64,000 nucleotides of DNA from Shewanella marinintestina (lineage in GTDB: Bacteria > Pseudomonadota > Gammaproteobacteria > Enterobacterales > Shewanellaceae): NCBI RefSeq assembly GCF_023283845.1, contig NZ_JAKILC010000014.1, forward strand, positions 1-64,000, written 5' to 3'. Shown piece by piece: positions 25,316 through 34,480 of this stretch. The position numbers were made by a program, and so were the translations under genes. Below the pieces are notes generated by a model. It was not told where the DNA came from. It ran no database searches and saw only the letters and a list, made by a program, of their open reading frames with translations. The stretch's first letter is position 1, and each line of letters opens with the position of its first letter.

Positions 25316-25891
25316 ATGGATAAGTTACAGCGTAAATCTAATAAGAAACTGATCATAGTGCTAATTTTTAGCTCTCTGGGCATGTTCGGCTTTGGGTTTG
25401 CGCTTGTTCCTTTATACGATGTGCTGTGCGACGCGCTGGGGATTAATGGCAAAACCCAAAGTACCGCTAGCGTTTATCAGCCCGTCGTCATCGATAAAAG
25501 CAGAAGCATAACCGTTGAGTTTGTGTCTCAGGTACAAAGCGACATGCCTTGGACCTTCAAACCTGAGGTCAACACTATGCAAGTTCACCCCGGTGAGCTT
25601 ATTCGGACCCATTTTGTTGCGACAAATTTGTCTGCTAAACATATTGTTGGCCAAGCAATTCCGTCAGTATCGCCAGGACAAGGCGCCGCCTACTTTAACA
25701 AAACGGAATGCTTCTGTTTCAATCAGCAAGTATTAACGGCCCAAGCCGAAGCTGATCTTCCACTGATATTTTTTGTGGATCCCGAGTTACCGGATTCAAT
25801 ATCAACCTTGACCCTCTCTTATACCCTCTACAACATCACCGACAAGGGCTATGTCGCCAGCACTGCTGTAGAGCAAGGAGCCGCAAGATGA
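25316..25891 (+). CDS. ctaG: Cytochrome c oxidase assembly protein Cox11/CtaG
   Basis: Cox11 inserts copper into the CuB site of subunit I. The 191-residue protein has a single N-terminal membrane anchor (about 10-30) and a periplasmic immunoglobulin-like domain with the Cu-binding motif KTECFCFNQQ (CXC) and VDPEL. ATG 25316 (MDKLQRKSNKK), two nt after the subunit I stop, gives the family length; a longer frame into ctaD is not credible. It overlaps subunit III by 4 nt (ATGA). Confidence 0.94.
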   Translation: MDKLQRKSNKKLIIVLIFSSLGMFGFGFALVPLYDVLCDALGINGKTQSTASVYQPVVIDKSRSITVEFVSQVQSDMPWTFKPEVNTMQVHPGELIRTHFVATNLSAKHIVGQAIPSVSPGQGAAYFNKTECFCFNQQVLTAQAEADLPLIFFVDPELPDSISTLTLSYTLYNITDKGYVASTAVEQGAAR

Positions 25892-26766
25892 CTATAGAAA
25901 AACATGAAAACTATTATGTTCCCGCCCAGAGCGCTTGGCCGATTATTGGGGCTATCGGCCTATTTCTAATCGCGTTTGGTGCTGGCAGCTATGTATCAGA
26001 ATTAAAGACCGACAGTACCAGCGGCGGTTATATTCTGCTGGCAGGGATCGCTGTGATCATTTTTATGATCTTTGGCTGGTTTAGAACTGTCATTGCCGAA
26101 TCGATGGCTGGACTCTATTCAAAGCAGATGGATCGCTCATTTAGACAAGGGATGAGCTGGTTTATTTTCTCTGAAGTGATGTTCTTCGCTGCCTTTTTCG
26201 GTGCACTATTTTATGCGCGTATGATTGCAGTGCCTTGGTTAGGTGGCGCTTCAAACAACGCTATGACCAATGAAGTGTTATGGCCCACTTTCGAAGCAGT
26301 TTGGCCGCTGGTCACGACACCCGATGGTACCACCACCCAAGCTATGGGCTGGATGGGACTGCCCCTGTATAACACCTTAATCCTGTTAACCTCATCGGTA
26401 ACCTTACACTTTGCTCATGTCGGGCTTGAACAAGATAAACGTAAGGCGCTAACGGTTTGGCTAGGGCTAACCATTTTACTGGGTATTGGGTTCTTATTTT
26501 TACAGGCTGAAGAGTATATCCATGCTTACCAAGAGATGGGACTGACTCTCGATGCGGGCGTTTACGGCAATACATTCTTCCTGTTAACCGGCTTTCACGG
26601 CATGCACGTTACCTTGGGGACTGTATTCTTGATTGTGCTGTTCTTTAGAGTGCTCAAGGGGCATTTCACCCCAGATAAGCAGTTTGCCTTCCAAGCTGGC
26701 GCTTGGTACTGGCACTTTGTAGATGTGGTTTGGTTATGTCTATTTATCTTTGTTTACGTATTGTAA
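25888..26766 (+). CDS. ctaE: Cytochrome c oxidase subunit III
   Basis: The 292-residue integral-membrane protein has seven predicted helices and subunit III signatures: YYVPAQSAWPIIG near the start, GMSWFIFSEVMFFAAFFGALFYAR, LLTSSVTLHFAH, GFHGMHVTLGTVFL and WYWHFVDVVWL near the end. Subunit III stabilises the D proton pathway of subunit I. Translation is coupled to cox11 by a 4-nt overlap. After its stop a 10-bp inverted repeat (26791-26800 with 26812-26821) lies in the 3' end of the opposing DUF2909 gene and may limit convergent readthrough. Confidence 0.96.
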   Translation: MTIEKHENYYVPAQSAWPIIGAIGLFLIAFGAGSYVSELKTDSTSGGYILLAGIAVIIFMIFGWFRTVIAESMAGLYSKQMDRSFRQGMSWFIFSEVMFFAAFFGALFYARMIAVPWLGGASNNAMTNEVLWPTFEAVWPLVTTPDGTTTQAMGWMGLPLYNTLILLTSSVTLHFAHVGLEQDKRKALTVWLGLTILLGIGFLFLQAEEYIHAYQEMGLTLDAGVYGNTFFLLTGFHGMHVTLGTVFLIVLFFRVLKGHFTPDKQFAFQAGAWYWHFVDVVWLCLFIFVYVL

Positions 26767-26783
26767 AAGATAGAACTGAATCT

Positions 26784-27002
26784 TTAGTAAGGTCTGGCGT
26801 TAGGGCTGATTACGCCAGACCCTAATGCCACCAGCAGCAAGACAACAACTAAAACAGAGAACAGTACCCGTCTACCTAAATATTGGCTCATCGGGACTGT
26901 CTGTTCTCCTTTCACCATAATAAATAGGGCGCGACCTAGATTAAACAGTATGAATAGCAGTAGTAATACTAAGACGACTTTAAAGATAAACAAAACAGAC
27001 AT
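26784..27002 (-). CDS. DUF2909 twin-transmembrane protein
   Basis: The 72-residue protein MSVLFIFKVVLV... has two membrane helices (about 3-25 and 48-66) around a short polar loop (MVKGEQTVPMSQYLGRR). DUF2909 proteins are conserved in proteobacterial cytochrome oxidase clusters, next to surf1, and are probably assembly factors of unknown mechanism. ATG 27002 has an excellent gaggag site; a frame extending to 27083 would run into surf1. Its start codon and the likely surf1 start share bases on opposite strands. Confidence 0.8.
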   Translation of the reverse strand: MSVLFIFKVVLVLLLLFILFNLGRALFIMVKGEQTVPMSQYLGRRVLFSVLVVVLLLVALGSGVISPNARPY

Positions 27003-27735
27003 GGGTTCTCCTCGTGTTAAGGTGAATCTTGCGTGGTTATTTATTGTGCTTCTTACTGTGATAGTGTTTTCAACTTTGGTCAAGCTAGGTTTTTGGCAAC
27101 TCGAACGCGCACAATATAAGTCGCAATGGCAGCAACAGCTAAGCCAAAGACAAGCAGCCTCAGTACTCAGCTATTCTCAGATACTTAATTCAGCTAAAGA
27201 TGAATCTTTAACTGGCTTTAAACTTAGTGTTACAGTCACTCCTGTCTCGAGTGATATTTTTTTACTCGATAACCAAATCTATCAAGGTCGAGTCGGTTAC
27301 CTTGCACTGCAAGCACTGCAAGTAGAAGAGCTTCAGCCTTGGCTGCTCGTCGAGCTAGGTTTTGTTCCTGCGGGGTTAAATCGTTCACAATTGCCTGACG
27401 TAGACTCCATCAGTCAGCCTATCACGCTAGAGGGGCGGGTTTATCAGAAGCAGATAAACCCGATGAGCTCAGAGTTAATGGCTGAAAACGCTTGGCCCAA
27501 GCGCATTCAGAATCTCAATATTCCCCAGCTTGCTCAGTTAATTGATAAACCTTTGGCTAATCTGGTTTTGCAGCCCAATAACCTCGACAACCCGTATCCT
27601 CACCCTTGGCAGCCAATCCCGTTATCATCGCAAAAACACCACGGCTATGCGGTGCAATGGTTTTCGATGGCCGCTGTGTTTGCATTTTTAATGGGATATC
27701 TATTGTTTCGTAAATTAAAACAATCAGATAAATAA
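27001..27735 (+). CDS. SURF1-family cytochrome oxidase biogenesis protein
   Basis: The 244-residue SURF1 protein has helices at both ends (about 9-30 and 218-236) with a periplasmic domain between. The hallmark LGFWQLERAQYK follows the first helix and the HGYAVQWFSMAAVFAF segment precedes or forms the last. SURF1 helps heme a3 or copper insertion into subunit I. The start is uncertain: ATG 27001 gives ten residues before the helix, GTG 27022 has taagg directly adjacent, and ATG 26950 would lie within the divergent DUF2909 gene. None has a good Shine-Dalgarno. Confidence 0.85.
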   Translation: MGSPRVKVNLAWLFIVLLTVIVFSTLVKLGFWQLERAQYKSQWQQQLSQRQAASVLSYSQILNSAKDESLTGFKLSVTVTPVSSDIFLLDNQIYQGRVGYLALQALQVEELQPWLLVELGFVPAGLNRSQLPDVDSISQPITLEGRVYQKQINPMSSELMAENAWPKRIQNLNIPQLAQLIDKPLANLVLQPNNLDNPYPHPWQPIPLSSQKHHGYAVQWFSMAAVFAFLMGYLLFRKLKQSDK

Positions 27736-27928
27736 GAAAATAAATAGGCTATTGCTAACTATATACAGACACTGTAGGTTAGAAATTAAGCGACCCAGCC
27801 GTTCCGGGAAGCTCAATTCTGATCAATTATTTTGATGGATTATTGTCACCATTTTTAGCCATTACAGACTGATAAGGTACGTTAGTCAGTGCGCTAGAAA
27901 GGATGAAAGAACAGAAAGAGGAGATGGA

Positions 27929-28471
27929 ATGAACTCCCCCAAAAAGAACGGTAAGAAAACCCTCATACTTTTGTTATTGGCTTTTGTACTGCCAGTAATG
28001 GCTGCCAAGATTGTACTCAGCTTTGATTTATACCAAGGTGGAGCGACCAATAAAGGCCAACTATTAGATAGCATCAGCTATACCAATCTCGCCATGGCTA
28101 ACCCTCAACCTCAAGAGTGGCAGCTGTTGTATCAATTACCTAGCCATTGCGACGCCATCTGTGAAGACAGGCTCTACATCTTGCAGCAGAGCCATGTTGC
28201 CCTTGGCCGTAATCAAGATCGCGTACACACCATTATTATGGTTAACCAACACAGCGATACCGCCGCATTAACAGGCTTTGATTTTGTAACTGCAGCTCCC
28301 TCTAAACAGCTTAGTAAGCTGCTCAATCAACAAGAGCTAGTGATAGTCGATCCGCTTGGAAGCTTAGTCATGAGCTATCCGATTGCCGAAGACCATCAAG
28401 CACAAATCATGCAAGGTAAAGCGCTAGTAGCCGATCTGCGTAAGCTACTCAAGCTTTCACGGATTGGATAA
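27929..28471 (+). CDS. Membrane-anchored Sco-like thioredoxin-fold protein in oxidase cluster
   Basis: The 180-residue protein has one N-terminal anchor (about 10-30). Its periplasmic domain contains LPSHCDAICEDRLYILQQ, a Cys-x3-Cys pair at the place where Sco proteins have CPDVCP, and DPLGSLVMSYP near the end, like the Sco segment after the ligand His. Unlike true Sco, no equivalent of the conserved His in VDHSASF is evident. It lies between surf1 and ctaA, so a role in oxidase copper or redox chemistry is inferred. It is a conserved hypothetical of this cluster rather than a named family to me. Confidence 0.65.
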   Translation: MNSPKKNGKKTLILLLLAFVLPVMAAKIVLSFDLYQGGATNKGQLLDSISYTNLAMANPQPQEWQLLYQLPSHCDAICEDRLYILQQSHVALGRNQDRVHTIIMVNQHSDTAALTGFDFVTAAPSKQLSKLLNQQELVIVDPLGSLVMSYPIAEDHQAQIMQGKALVADLRKLLKLSRIG

Positions 28472-28482
28472 GGGGGACTTTG

Positions 28483-29466
28483 ATGCAGATTAAGTCGTTA
28501 TTGAAAATCACTTTAGTGTTTACTTTGTGCGTGATTATGATGGGAGCTTATACACGACTCTCTGACGCGGGCCTTGGTTGCCCTGACTGGCCAGGTTGTT
28601 ACGGCATGCTAAAGGTGCCAACTGAAACCCATGAACTAAATCAAGTTCAGCAAGCGTTTCCTGATCATACAGTTGAAACCGAAAAAGCATGGCTGGAAAT
28701 GATCCACCGCTATATAGCTGGTGCACTTGGGTTGCTGGTTTTACTGATTTTAATACTCAGCCTCAAAGCCACTGACGCTCCCAAGAAACTGCCGATATTC
28801 ATTGCTGCTTTGATTATCTTTCAAGCCGCATTAGGCATGTGGACCGTCACCATGAAACTGATGCCTATCATAGTCATGGCGCATCTAATTGGCGGCTTCG
28901 CGCTATTTTCACTGCTGTTACTGCTCTACCTTCGCAGTAAGCCCCTAAGGATTCCCGGTGGCGATACAGCAGCGCGTAAACTCGCAGGTTTAGCGGCCAT
29001 CTGCATCGGAGTGTTGTTATTACAGATTATATTAGGCGGCTGGACGTCATCGAATTATGCTGCCCTCGCCTGTACAACACTGCCAATTTGTGAAGGTAAT
29101 TGGGTCGACAACCTCAGTTTTGCAAAAGCCTTTTCACCATTTCAAGGCGACCACGCCAGCTTTGAATATGGCGTATTAGATTACCCAGCCAGAATGACCA
29201 TTCATGTGGCCCACCGTGTTGGTGCAGTAATCACAGCCGCCATACTCTTGTATCTCGCATTTAAACTTATTCGCAATGCCAATTCAAACATTATGCGCAA
29301 TGCAGCATGGTTACTCGTTGGTTTGGTCGTTTTACAGGTTGCACTCGGCGTCAGCAATGTCGTGCTTAACCTTCCGCTAGGAATTGCAGTCTCCCATAAC
29401 GCTGGTGCTGCGCTATTGCTGCTCAACCTAGTTTTTATCAATTACGCCTTATGGCGCAAAGCATAG
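28483..29466 (+). CDS. ctaA: Heme A synthase CtaA/Cox15
   Basis: CtaA oxidises the C8 methyl of heme O to give heme A. The 327-residue protein has eight membrane helices and the expected motifs: TRLSDAGLGCPDWPGCYG in the first loop, EMIHRYIAG (heme-ligand His), a second half with TTLPICEG and HVAHRVGAV, and VSHNAGAALLLL at the end. ATG 28483 is preceded by a ggggg site; the TTG one codon earlier is not needed. It is followed by ctaB. Confidence 0.95.
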   Translation: MQIKSLLKITLVFTLCVIMMGAYTRLSDAGLGCPDWPGCYGMLKVPTETHELNQVQQAFPDHTVETEKAWLEMIHRYIAGALGLLVLLILILSLKATDAPKKLPIFIAALIIFQAALGMWTVTMKLMPIIVMAHLIGGFALFSLLLLLYLRSKPLRIPGGDTAARKLAGLAAICIGVLLLQIILGGWTSSNYAALACTTLPICEGNWVDNLSFAKAFSPFQGDHASFEYGVLDYPARMTIHVAHRVGAVITAAILLYLAFKLIRNANSNIMRNAAWLLVGLVVLQVALGVSNVVLNLPLGIAVSHNAGAALLLLNLVFINYALWRKA

Positions 29467-29534
29467 GAAGGCTCGATAAATGACAACAAATAACGCCTTT
29501 CTTTTTTGTTACTGAGTACAGTGAGGTACCGAAT

Positions 29535-30440
29535 ATGGCCAAACAAATTGCAATCACACGCAGCCAATCAACGCCTATGTTTCAGTGGCGTGCCTATTAT
29601 GAAATGACCAAGCCTAAAGTAGTCGCACTTATGCTGCTAACGGTGTTAGTCGGCATGTGTCTAGCGGTTCCCGGCGCAGTGCCGATTACGCCATTAATTG
29701 CAGGCATGGCAGGGATCGGCATGATGGCAGGTTCTGCGGCAGCCTTTAATCACCTCATTGATCGCCGAATCGATGGTTTAATGGCGCGTACTTACAATAG
29801 ACCCTTACCCAAAGGCAGAGTCTCTATTGCTAAGGCACTAACCTTTTCGTTTGGTTTAGGTATTTTAGGCTTCGTGCTCCTATACACCCTCGTCAATCCA
29901 CTCACGGCCTGGCTAACATTTGCCAGCTTAATTGGCTATGCCGTGGTCTATACCGCTTATTTGAAACGTGCGACACCACAAAACATTGTGGTCGGCGGCT
30001 TGGCAGGAGCTATGCCACCGTTGCTAGGTTGGACTGCAGTAACGGGTGAATTCCATGGCAATGCATTGCTACTGGTGATCATCATCTTCGCTTGGACACC
30101 TCCGCACTTTTGGGCACTGGCTATTCATCGTAAAACGGAATATGCCAAGGTCGATATCCCCATGCTACCTGTAACTCACGGTGTCGAGTTTACTAAAACC
30201 TGTATTTTCCTATACACAGTGTTACTGGCAATAGCCTGCTTGCTACCAGTATTAGTGGGGATGTGCGGCCCTGTTTATCTTGTCAGTTCCACCCTACTCA
30301 GTGCAGGCTTTATCTATAAAGCATGGCAGCTCAAATACCATGAAACCCCTGGGCTTGCGATGGATGTATTTAAGTTTTCTATCTATCACTTAATGCTGCT
30401 ATTTATCGCCTTGTTAGTTGACCACTATCTGTGGGTATAG
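29535..30440 (+). CDS. ctaB: Protoheme IX farnesyltransferase (heme O synthase)
   Basis: This UbiA-superfamily prenyltransferase adds a farnesyl group to heme b. The 301-residue protein has about nine helices. The Asp-rich motif [21 protein letters not shown] (about 75-94) binds Mg-farnesyl diphosphate, [28 protein letters not shown] is the CyoE signature, and [23 protein letters not shown] completes the site. It follows ctaA in the heme A pathway order. Confidence 0.95.
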   Translation: MAKQIAITRSQSTPMFQWRAYYEMTKPKVVALMLLTVLVGMCLAVPGAVPITPLIAGMAGIGMMAGSAAAFNHLIDRRIDGLMARTYNRPLPKGRVSIAKALTFSFGLGILGFVLLYTLVNPLTAWLTFASLIGYAVVYTAYLKRATPQNIVVGGLAGAMPPLLGWTAVTGEFHGNALLLVIIIFAWTPPHFWALAIHRKTEYAKVDIPMLPVTHGVEFTKTCIFLYTVLLAIACLLPVLVGMCGPVYLVSSTLLSAGFIYKAWQLKYHETPGLAMDVFKFSIYHLMLLFIALLVDHYLWV

Positions 30441-30528
30441 CCAATCTATAATTTATAAACACTGTTTATGGCTTTAACGATGGAAACATAAACCTCTGAG
30501 AAGCCACTGTAGTGAAAGGGAGTCAAAT

Positions 30529-31158
30529 ATGAAGCTTATTTTGGGTATTGCAGCCATCATATTAATCGCAGCAGGAGCTTATGCTAGCGTGCAGCTTAAC
30601 CAACCTCAGTCGATTAACTTGCAAACCAGTTTCGAATACCCAACGCCACAGCCCTTAGCCCCGTTCTCACTCACAGATCAACGCGGCAATAGCTTCAGCA
30701 ATGCAGATTTACAAGGGAAGTGGAGTCTGTTTTTTATCGGTTATACCTCATGTCCTGACGTTTGCCCAACCACTATGGGGAAGTTAACGTCAGCTTATGC
30801 AGGGCTAAACCAAGTCGAAGATGTACAAGTGATCTTTCTATCTGTTGATCCACAAAGAGATAACATCGATACCCTGAACAATTACATCAAGTTCTTCAAT
30901 CCAGAGTTTATGGCGGTAACCGGCGAGCATAAGCAATTGTTTCCAATCACTCGTAGTTTGGGTTTTGTCTATGCCATGGTTGGAGACGGCGATGACTACC
31001 AAGTCGACCATAGCGCGTCGTTTGCGTTAGTGTCGCCACAAGGTGAAAAGGTAGCGATTATTAAACCGAAATCTCATTCACCGGGTCAATTACCACAGAT
31101 TAGAAATAGCGAACTGATCCATGATGTAAACGCCTTAATAGGCAAATATTCAAGCTAA
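30529..31158 (+). CDS. Sco/SenC copper chaperone of cytochrome oxidase
   Basis: The 209-residue protein has one N-terminal anchor (about 3-20) and a thioredoxin-like domain. The copper site is visible as CPDVCP (Cys-x3-Cys) in GYTSCPDVCPTTMGKL and the distal His in VDHSASFALVSPQG. Sco proteins metallate or reduce the CuA site of subunit II. This is the last gene of the oxidase cluster; a terminator overlaps its stop. Confidence 0.94.
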   Translation: MKLILGIAAIILIAAGAYASVQLNQPQSINLQTSFEYPTPQPLAPFSLTDQRGNSFSNADLQGKWSLFFIGYTSCPDVCPTTMGKLTSAYAGLNQVEDVQVIFLSVDPQRDNIDTLNNYIKFFNPEFMAVTGEHKQLFPITRSLGFVYAMVGDGDDYQVDHSASFALVSPQGEKVAIIKPKSHSPGQLPQIRNSELIHDVNALIGKYSS

Positions 31159-31183
31159 AAAAAGCGCCTAATTAGGCGCTTTT
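31157..31183. terminator. Terminator closing the oxidase cluster
   Basis: aagcgccta (31162-31170) pairs with its complement ending at 31181, flanked by A and T runs, so it suits both the sco gene and the convergent deacetylase gene. Confidence 0.88.
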
Positions 31184-31199
31184 ATTTTAGTAATCTAGA

Positions 31200-32246
31200 T
31201 TACTCAGCAATCCACTGACCGTTAGATTTGGGGCGAACCCACGGCTGTGAAAACCAGTAATAACTACCTTTGCTTTTACTTGGTGCGGTACAGTTATAAC
31301 GTGAACGGCCAGCAGGTAGGTCTAGCTCAGCTTGAATACTAAATTGGTTATCACTAATCCAATTAGGCTTCTTAGCGCCCTGTCCTTGAATGAAACACAT
31401 CACTTGCGACTTATTAATGTCGCTCATATCCAATGTCACTTTTATCTCTGGACGCCATTGCCCCTGTACTAATTGTGGATCACTGTTGGTTTGCGCTATC
31501 ACCGGCATATTTAGACTATGTAGCTTTACCTTTAAACTATTAAGGTCTGCATACACACCGGCAACAGGAAAACGTGGCAATGCAGTTAATGGTGAATATG
31601 GGCCTGCTGCACCAGATTGCTGACCAAATGCCACAAAGCCATGTTTAGCTAGCATATCTTCAACCTGCTGATTGTACTCACCATAAGGGTAAGCCAGCAT
31701 CTTTAAGTTTTGCCCTGTCGCTCTAGCAATCTCAGCTTCTGTGCGCAAAATATTGTTTTCAATACGTGCTATCCACTGCGCCTCAGTTTCGTTACCTTCT
31801 TTACGAATAAGGTGCTCGTGATTCCAGCTGTGGTTAGCAATTTCAGCCCCTTCATTTGAAAGAGTAATTAGCTGTTGCCAACTCATCATTTCGCCATAGC
31901 CTTTAAGAATTGGCTCTACTGAGACAAAAAGGGTGTAGGGGAATTTATATTGCTTTAAAATAGGGTGCGCCGTATTTGCAATGCTGCGGTATCCATCATC
32001 AAAAGTAATCGCAATAGTTTTTGCTGGCAGTGTCTGTTTTGCCTTAATTGACTCCACAACCGTTGAAAGCGGCACAACATTAAAGTTGTTTTCCGCTAGG
32101 TACTGCATTTGCTCTTTAAACTGCGCAGGCGTCACACTGGTGATCGCAGGCGTTGTATCGGACACATGATGATACTGCAGGATCACTGCCGCATGAGCCG
32201 AAAAACCTGTCAGCGCCAATAGCGCTAGCAACACGTTTTTAACCAT
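31200..32246 (-). CDS. Secreted polysaccharide deacetylase (NodB-like)
   Basis: The 348-residue protein has a signal peptide (cleaved near FSAHA) and a NodB/CE4 deacetylase domain (about 20-240). Motif 1 is TFDDGYRS (metal and catalytic Asp), motif 2 is NHSWNHEHL (the HxxxH metal ligands) and a later motif is LAYPYGEYN. The order HHVSD...TFDDG resembles PgaB-type N-deacetylases. A C-terminal segment (about 250-345) with two Cys has no recognised domain. The substrate is unknown; amino-sugar polymers are likely. Its ATG is only 18 bp from the divergent MATE gene. Confidence 0.88.
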   Translation of the reverse strand: MVKNVLLALLALTGFSAHAAVILQYHHVSDTTPAITSVTPAQFKEQMQYLAENNFNVVPLSTVVESIKAKQTLPAKTIAITFDDGYRSIANTAHPILKQYKFPYTLFVSVEPILKGYGEMMSWQQLITLSNEGAEIANHSWNHEHLIRKEGNETEAQWIARIENNILRTEAEIARATGQNLKMLAYPYGEYNQQVEDMLAKHGFVAFGQQSGAAGPYSPLTALPRFPVAGVYADLNSLKVKLHSLNMPVIAQTNSDPQLVQGQWRPEIKVTLDMSDINKSQVMCFIQGQGAKKPNWISDNQFSIQAELDLPAGRSRYNCTAPSKSKGSYYWFSQPWVRPKSNGQWIAE

Positions 32247-32264
32247 ATATATTAGACCTCTAAA

Positions 32265-33596
32265 ATGATTGCCTTATTGTTAAACCCACAAAAAAACCGA
32301 CAGTTATTCGCCTTGGCGCTGCCGATGATCTTATCAAACATCACTGTGCCGCTATTAGGTTTAGTCGATACCGCCGTTGTTGGACATCTTAGCAACGCCT
32401 ATTATTTAGGCGGCGTGGCAGTTGGGTCAACGATTATAACCTTAATTTTGTGGTTGCTAGGATTTTTACGCATGGCAACCACTGGATTAGTCGCGCAGGC
32501 TTACGGCGCGGATGATACTCAACAGCAATTTAAGCTTTTGGTACAAGCTGCAAGTTTAGCATTAATGTTTGGTATCGCAGCCATTGCGCTGCAGTATCCA
32601 ATTCTAAACTTAGCCATGGCGATGTCTGATGCCAGCGTAGAAGTAGAGCGCTATTGCCGCGAATATTTTCAAGTCCGTATTTGGTCTACGCCATTTGCGC
32701 TAATGAACTTAGTGATGCTCGGTTGGCTACTCGGCCGCCAGCAACCTAAAGCCGCCATGTGGCAGCTAATTGTGGCGAACTTAGTCAATATTATTCTCGA
32801 CGTGCTGTTTGTACTGGTACTCGGCTGGGGCGTTAAAGGCGCGGCATTAGCCTCTGTATTTGCTGATATTTCAGGTTTCTTAGTCGCACTGACGATGGTG
32901 AAAGGCCAGCTTAGTAAACTAGGTGACTTTAAACTATTTACAGTGGCTAAGCAGCTATCACTGCAGAGCTACGGCAAGCTAATGAGCTTAAACACCGATA
33001 TTTTTATCCGTAGTTTATGCTTACAACTGTCTTTTGCCTTTATGACTTTTTACGGTGCTGGCCTTGGCGACAATACAGTGGCCGCCAATGCGGTGTTACT
33101 CAACTTATTAATGCTAATCTCCTACGCCTTAGACGGCATAGCCTACTACGCTGAAGCTGAGGTAGGCCGAGCTTATGGGCAGAAAAATAGCCGTTTAATG
33201 CAGGAGTCTGTCACCTTAGCTTGGGCATGGTCAGCGATCGCGGCTCTTGGCTTCACGCTGTTTTTTGCCTTAGCAGGTTCCAACATCATCAGCATGTTGA
33301 CCAGCTTAACCGAGGTGCAAGCCGTTGCTGAGCAGTACTTGTTGTGGGTGGTGTTCCTGCCGTTATTGGCCTTTGGATCTTACTTGTTTGATGGTGTGTA
33401 TATTGGCGCCGCCAAAGGCAGCATCATGCGTAATAGCATGATCTTATCGACGTTTGGTGTGTTTTTTCCGGTGTGGTACTTACTACAGGCACAAGGCAAC
33501 CATGCACTTTGGGCGGCAATGAGCTGCTTTATGTTAGCGCGCAGTGTGTCTTTATCGCTGCATTACTGGTTTAGACTAAGACAAGCACTAAGCTAA
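32265..33596 (+). CDS. MATE-family efflux transporter (DinF type)
   Basis: The 443-residue protein has 12 predicted helices and two MATE repeats. LALPMILSNITVPLLGLVDTAVVGHL at the N-terminus and the second-half segment LSFAFMTFYGAGLGDNTVAANAVLLNLL match the DinF branch. Cation/H+ or Na+ driven export of drugs or oxidants is the family role. In E. coli dinF follows lexA; here it is 11 kb away with no SOS box seen, so damage induction is not supported. The start ATG 32265 lacks a clear Shine-Dalgarno. Confidence 0.9.
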   Translation: MIALLLNPQKNRQLFALALPMILSNITVPLLGLVDTAVVGHLSNAYYLGGVAVGSTIITLILWLLGFLRMATTGLVAQAYGADDTQQQFKLLVQAASLALMFGIAAIALQYPILNLAMAMSDASVEVERYCREYFQVRIWSTPFALMNLVMLGWLLGRQQPKAAMWQLIVANLVNIILDVLFVLVLGWGVKGAALASVFADISGFLVALTMVKGQLSKLGDFKLFTVAKQLSLQSYGKLMSLNTDIFIRSLCLQLSFAFMTFYGAGLGDNTVAANAVLLNLLMLISYALDGIAYYAEAEVGRAYGQKNSRLMQESVTLAWAWSAIAALGFTLFFALAGSNIISMLTSLTEVQAVAEQYLLWVVFLPLLAFGSYLFDGVYIGAAKGSIMRNSMILSTFGVFFPVWYLLQAQGNHALWAAMSCFMLARSVSLSLHYWFRLRQALS

Positions 33597-33627
33597 TAGC
33601 AGCGCTACCAATATAAAAATCAGACAT

Positions 33628-33670
33628 AAAAAAACGCGACCTAAACTTAAAGCTTAGCGTCGCGTTTTTT
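33628..33670. terminator. Bidirectional terminator between MATE gene and nfuA
   Basis: aaaaaaacgcgac (33628-33640) pairs with gtcgcgtttttt (33659-33670), with an inner stem ctaa/ttag. It suits both converging genes. Confidence 0.88.
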
Positions 33671-33691
33671 ATAGCACATAATACAAGAGTA

Positions 33692-34270
33692 TTACTGGTA
33701 AGAGTGCTCACCGTGCTGGTGCTCAGTCACGTCTTTAACGCCTGTTAGCTCGCTTGGGAACATATCAAGTAGTTGCTTCTCGATACCATCTTTCAGCGTC
33801 ACATCAACCATTGAACAACCGTTACAACCACCACCAAACTGCAGAACAGCGATGCCGTCTTCAGTGATCTCAACTAACATGATGTTGCCACCGTGGCTAG
33901 CAAGTTGTGGGTTGATTTCAGACTGGATAACGTACTCAATGCGCTCTTGTAGTGACGCATCGTCAGACACTTTACGCATTTTAGCGTTAGGTGCTTTCAA
34001 TGTTAGTTGTGAACCTAGCTGGTCAGTTACAAAGTCGATTGTCGCTTCTTCAAGGAAAGGAGCGCTCTTTTCGTCAACCATGGCATTAAAGCCATTAAAC
34101 TCTAGCTCAGTGTCGTCAGCTTCAACAGCATCTGGTGGGCAATAAGATACACCACACTCAGCTTGCGCAGTGCCAGGGCTGATAACAAATACTCGAATGT
34201 GAGTTCCTTCAGGCTGATCTGATAACAATTTAACAAAATGCGCCTGAGCTGCTTCGGAAATGGTAATCAT
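33692..34270 (-). CDS. nfuA: Fe/S biogenesis protein NfuA
   Basis: NfuA carries and transfers [4Fe-4S] clusters to target enzymes, especially under oxidative or iron stress. The 192-residue protein has an N-terminal degenerate A-type domain (about 1-100) and a C-terminal Nfu domain with the cluster ligands in [19 protein letters not shown] (CxxC, about 150-153). The order nfuA-...-comF-bioH mirrors E. coli nfuA-gntX-bioH, except for the M14 peptidase gene inserted here. Confidence 0.96.
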   Translation of the reverse strand: MITISEAAQAHFVKLLSDQPEGTHIRVFVISPGTAQAECGVSYCPPDAVEADDTELEFNGFNAMVDEKSAPFLEEATIDFVTDQLGSQLTLKAPNAKMRKVSDDASLQERIEYVIQSEINPQLASHGGNIMLVEITEDGIAVLQFGGGCNGCSMVDVTLKDGIEKQLLDMFPSELTGVKDVTEHQHGEHSYQ

Positions 34271-34480
34271 GAAAACATGCTCCGTCAGGGATAAACCTGA
34301 GTGTTTTAGTAAGAATTAGCCCTATAATACTCTTACTCTGCATTCCTTTGTAGCCCCTAATGCTCACAGATTAAGAATTAACACGAATCAGGTCACAGTT
34401 TTTTATCTTCCCCTAGAGTGGTTTTGTCGCCTACGAGCTGTTAATTTAACAACAATATTATAAATATAACGAAAAACTCC

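Noticed and set aside
32265-33596. SOS regulation of the DinF-like MATE gene
   Set aside because: No CTGT-N8-ACAG box is visible near 32265, and the gene is 11 kb from lexA.
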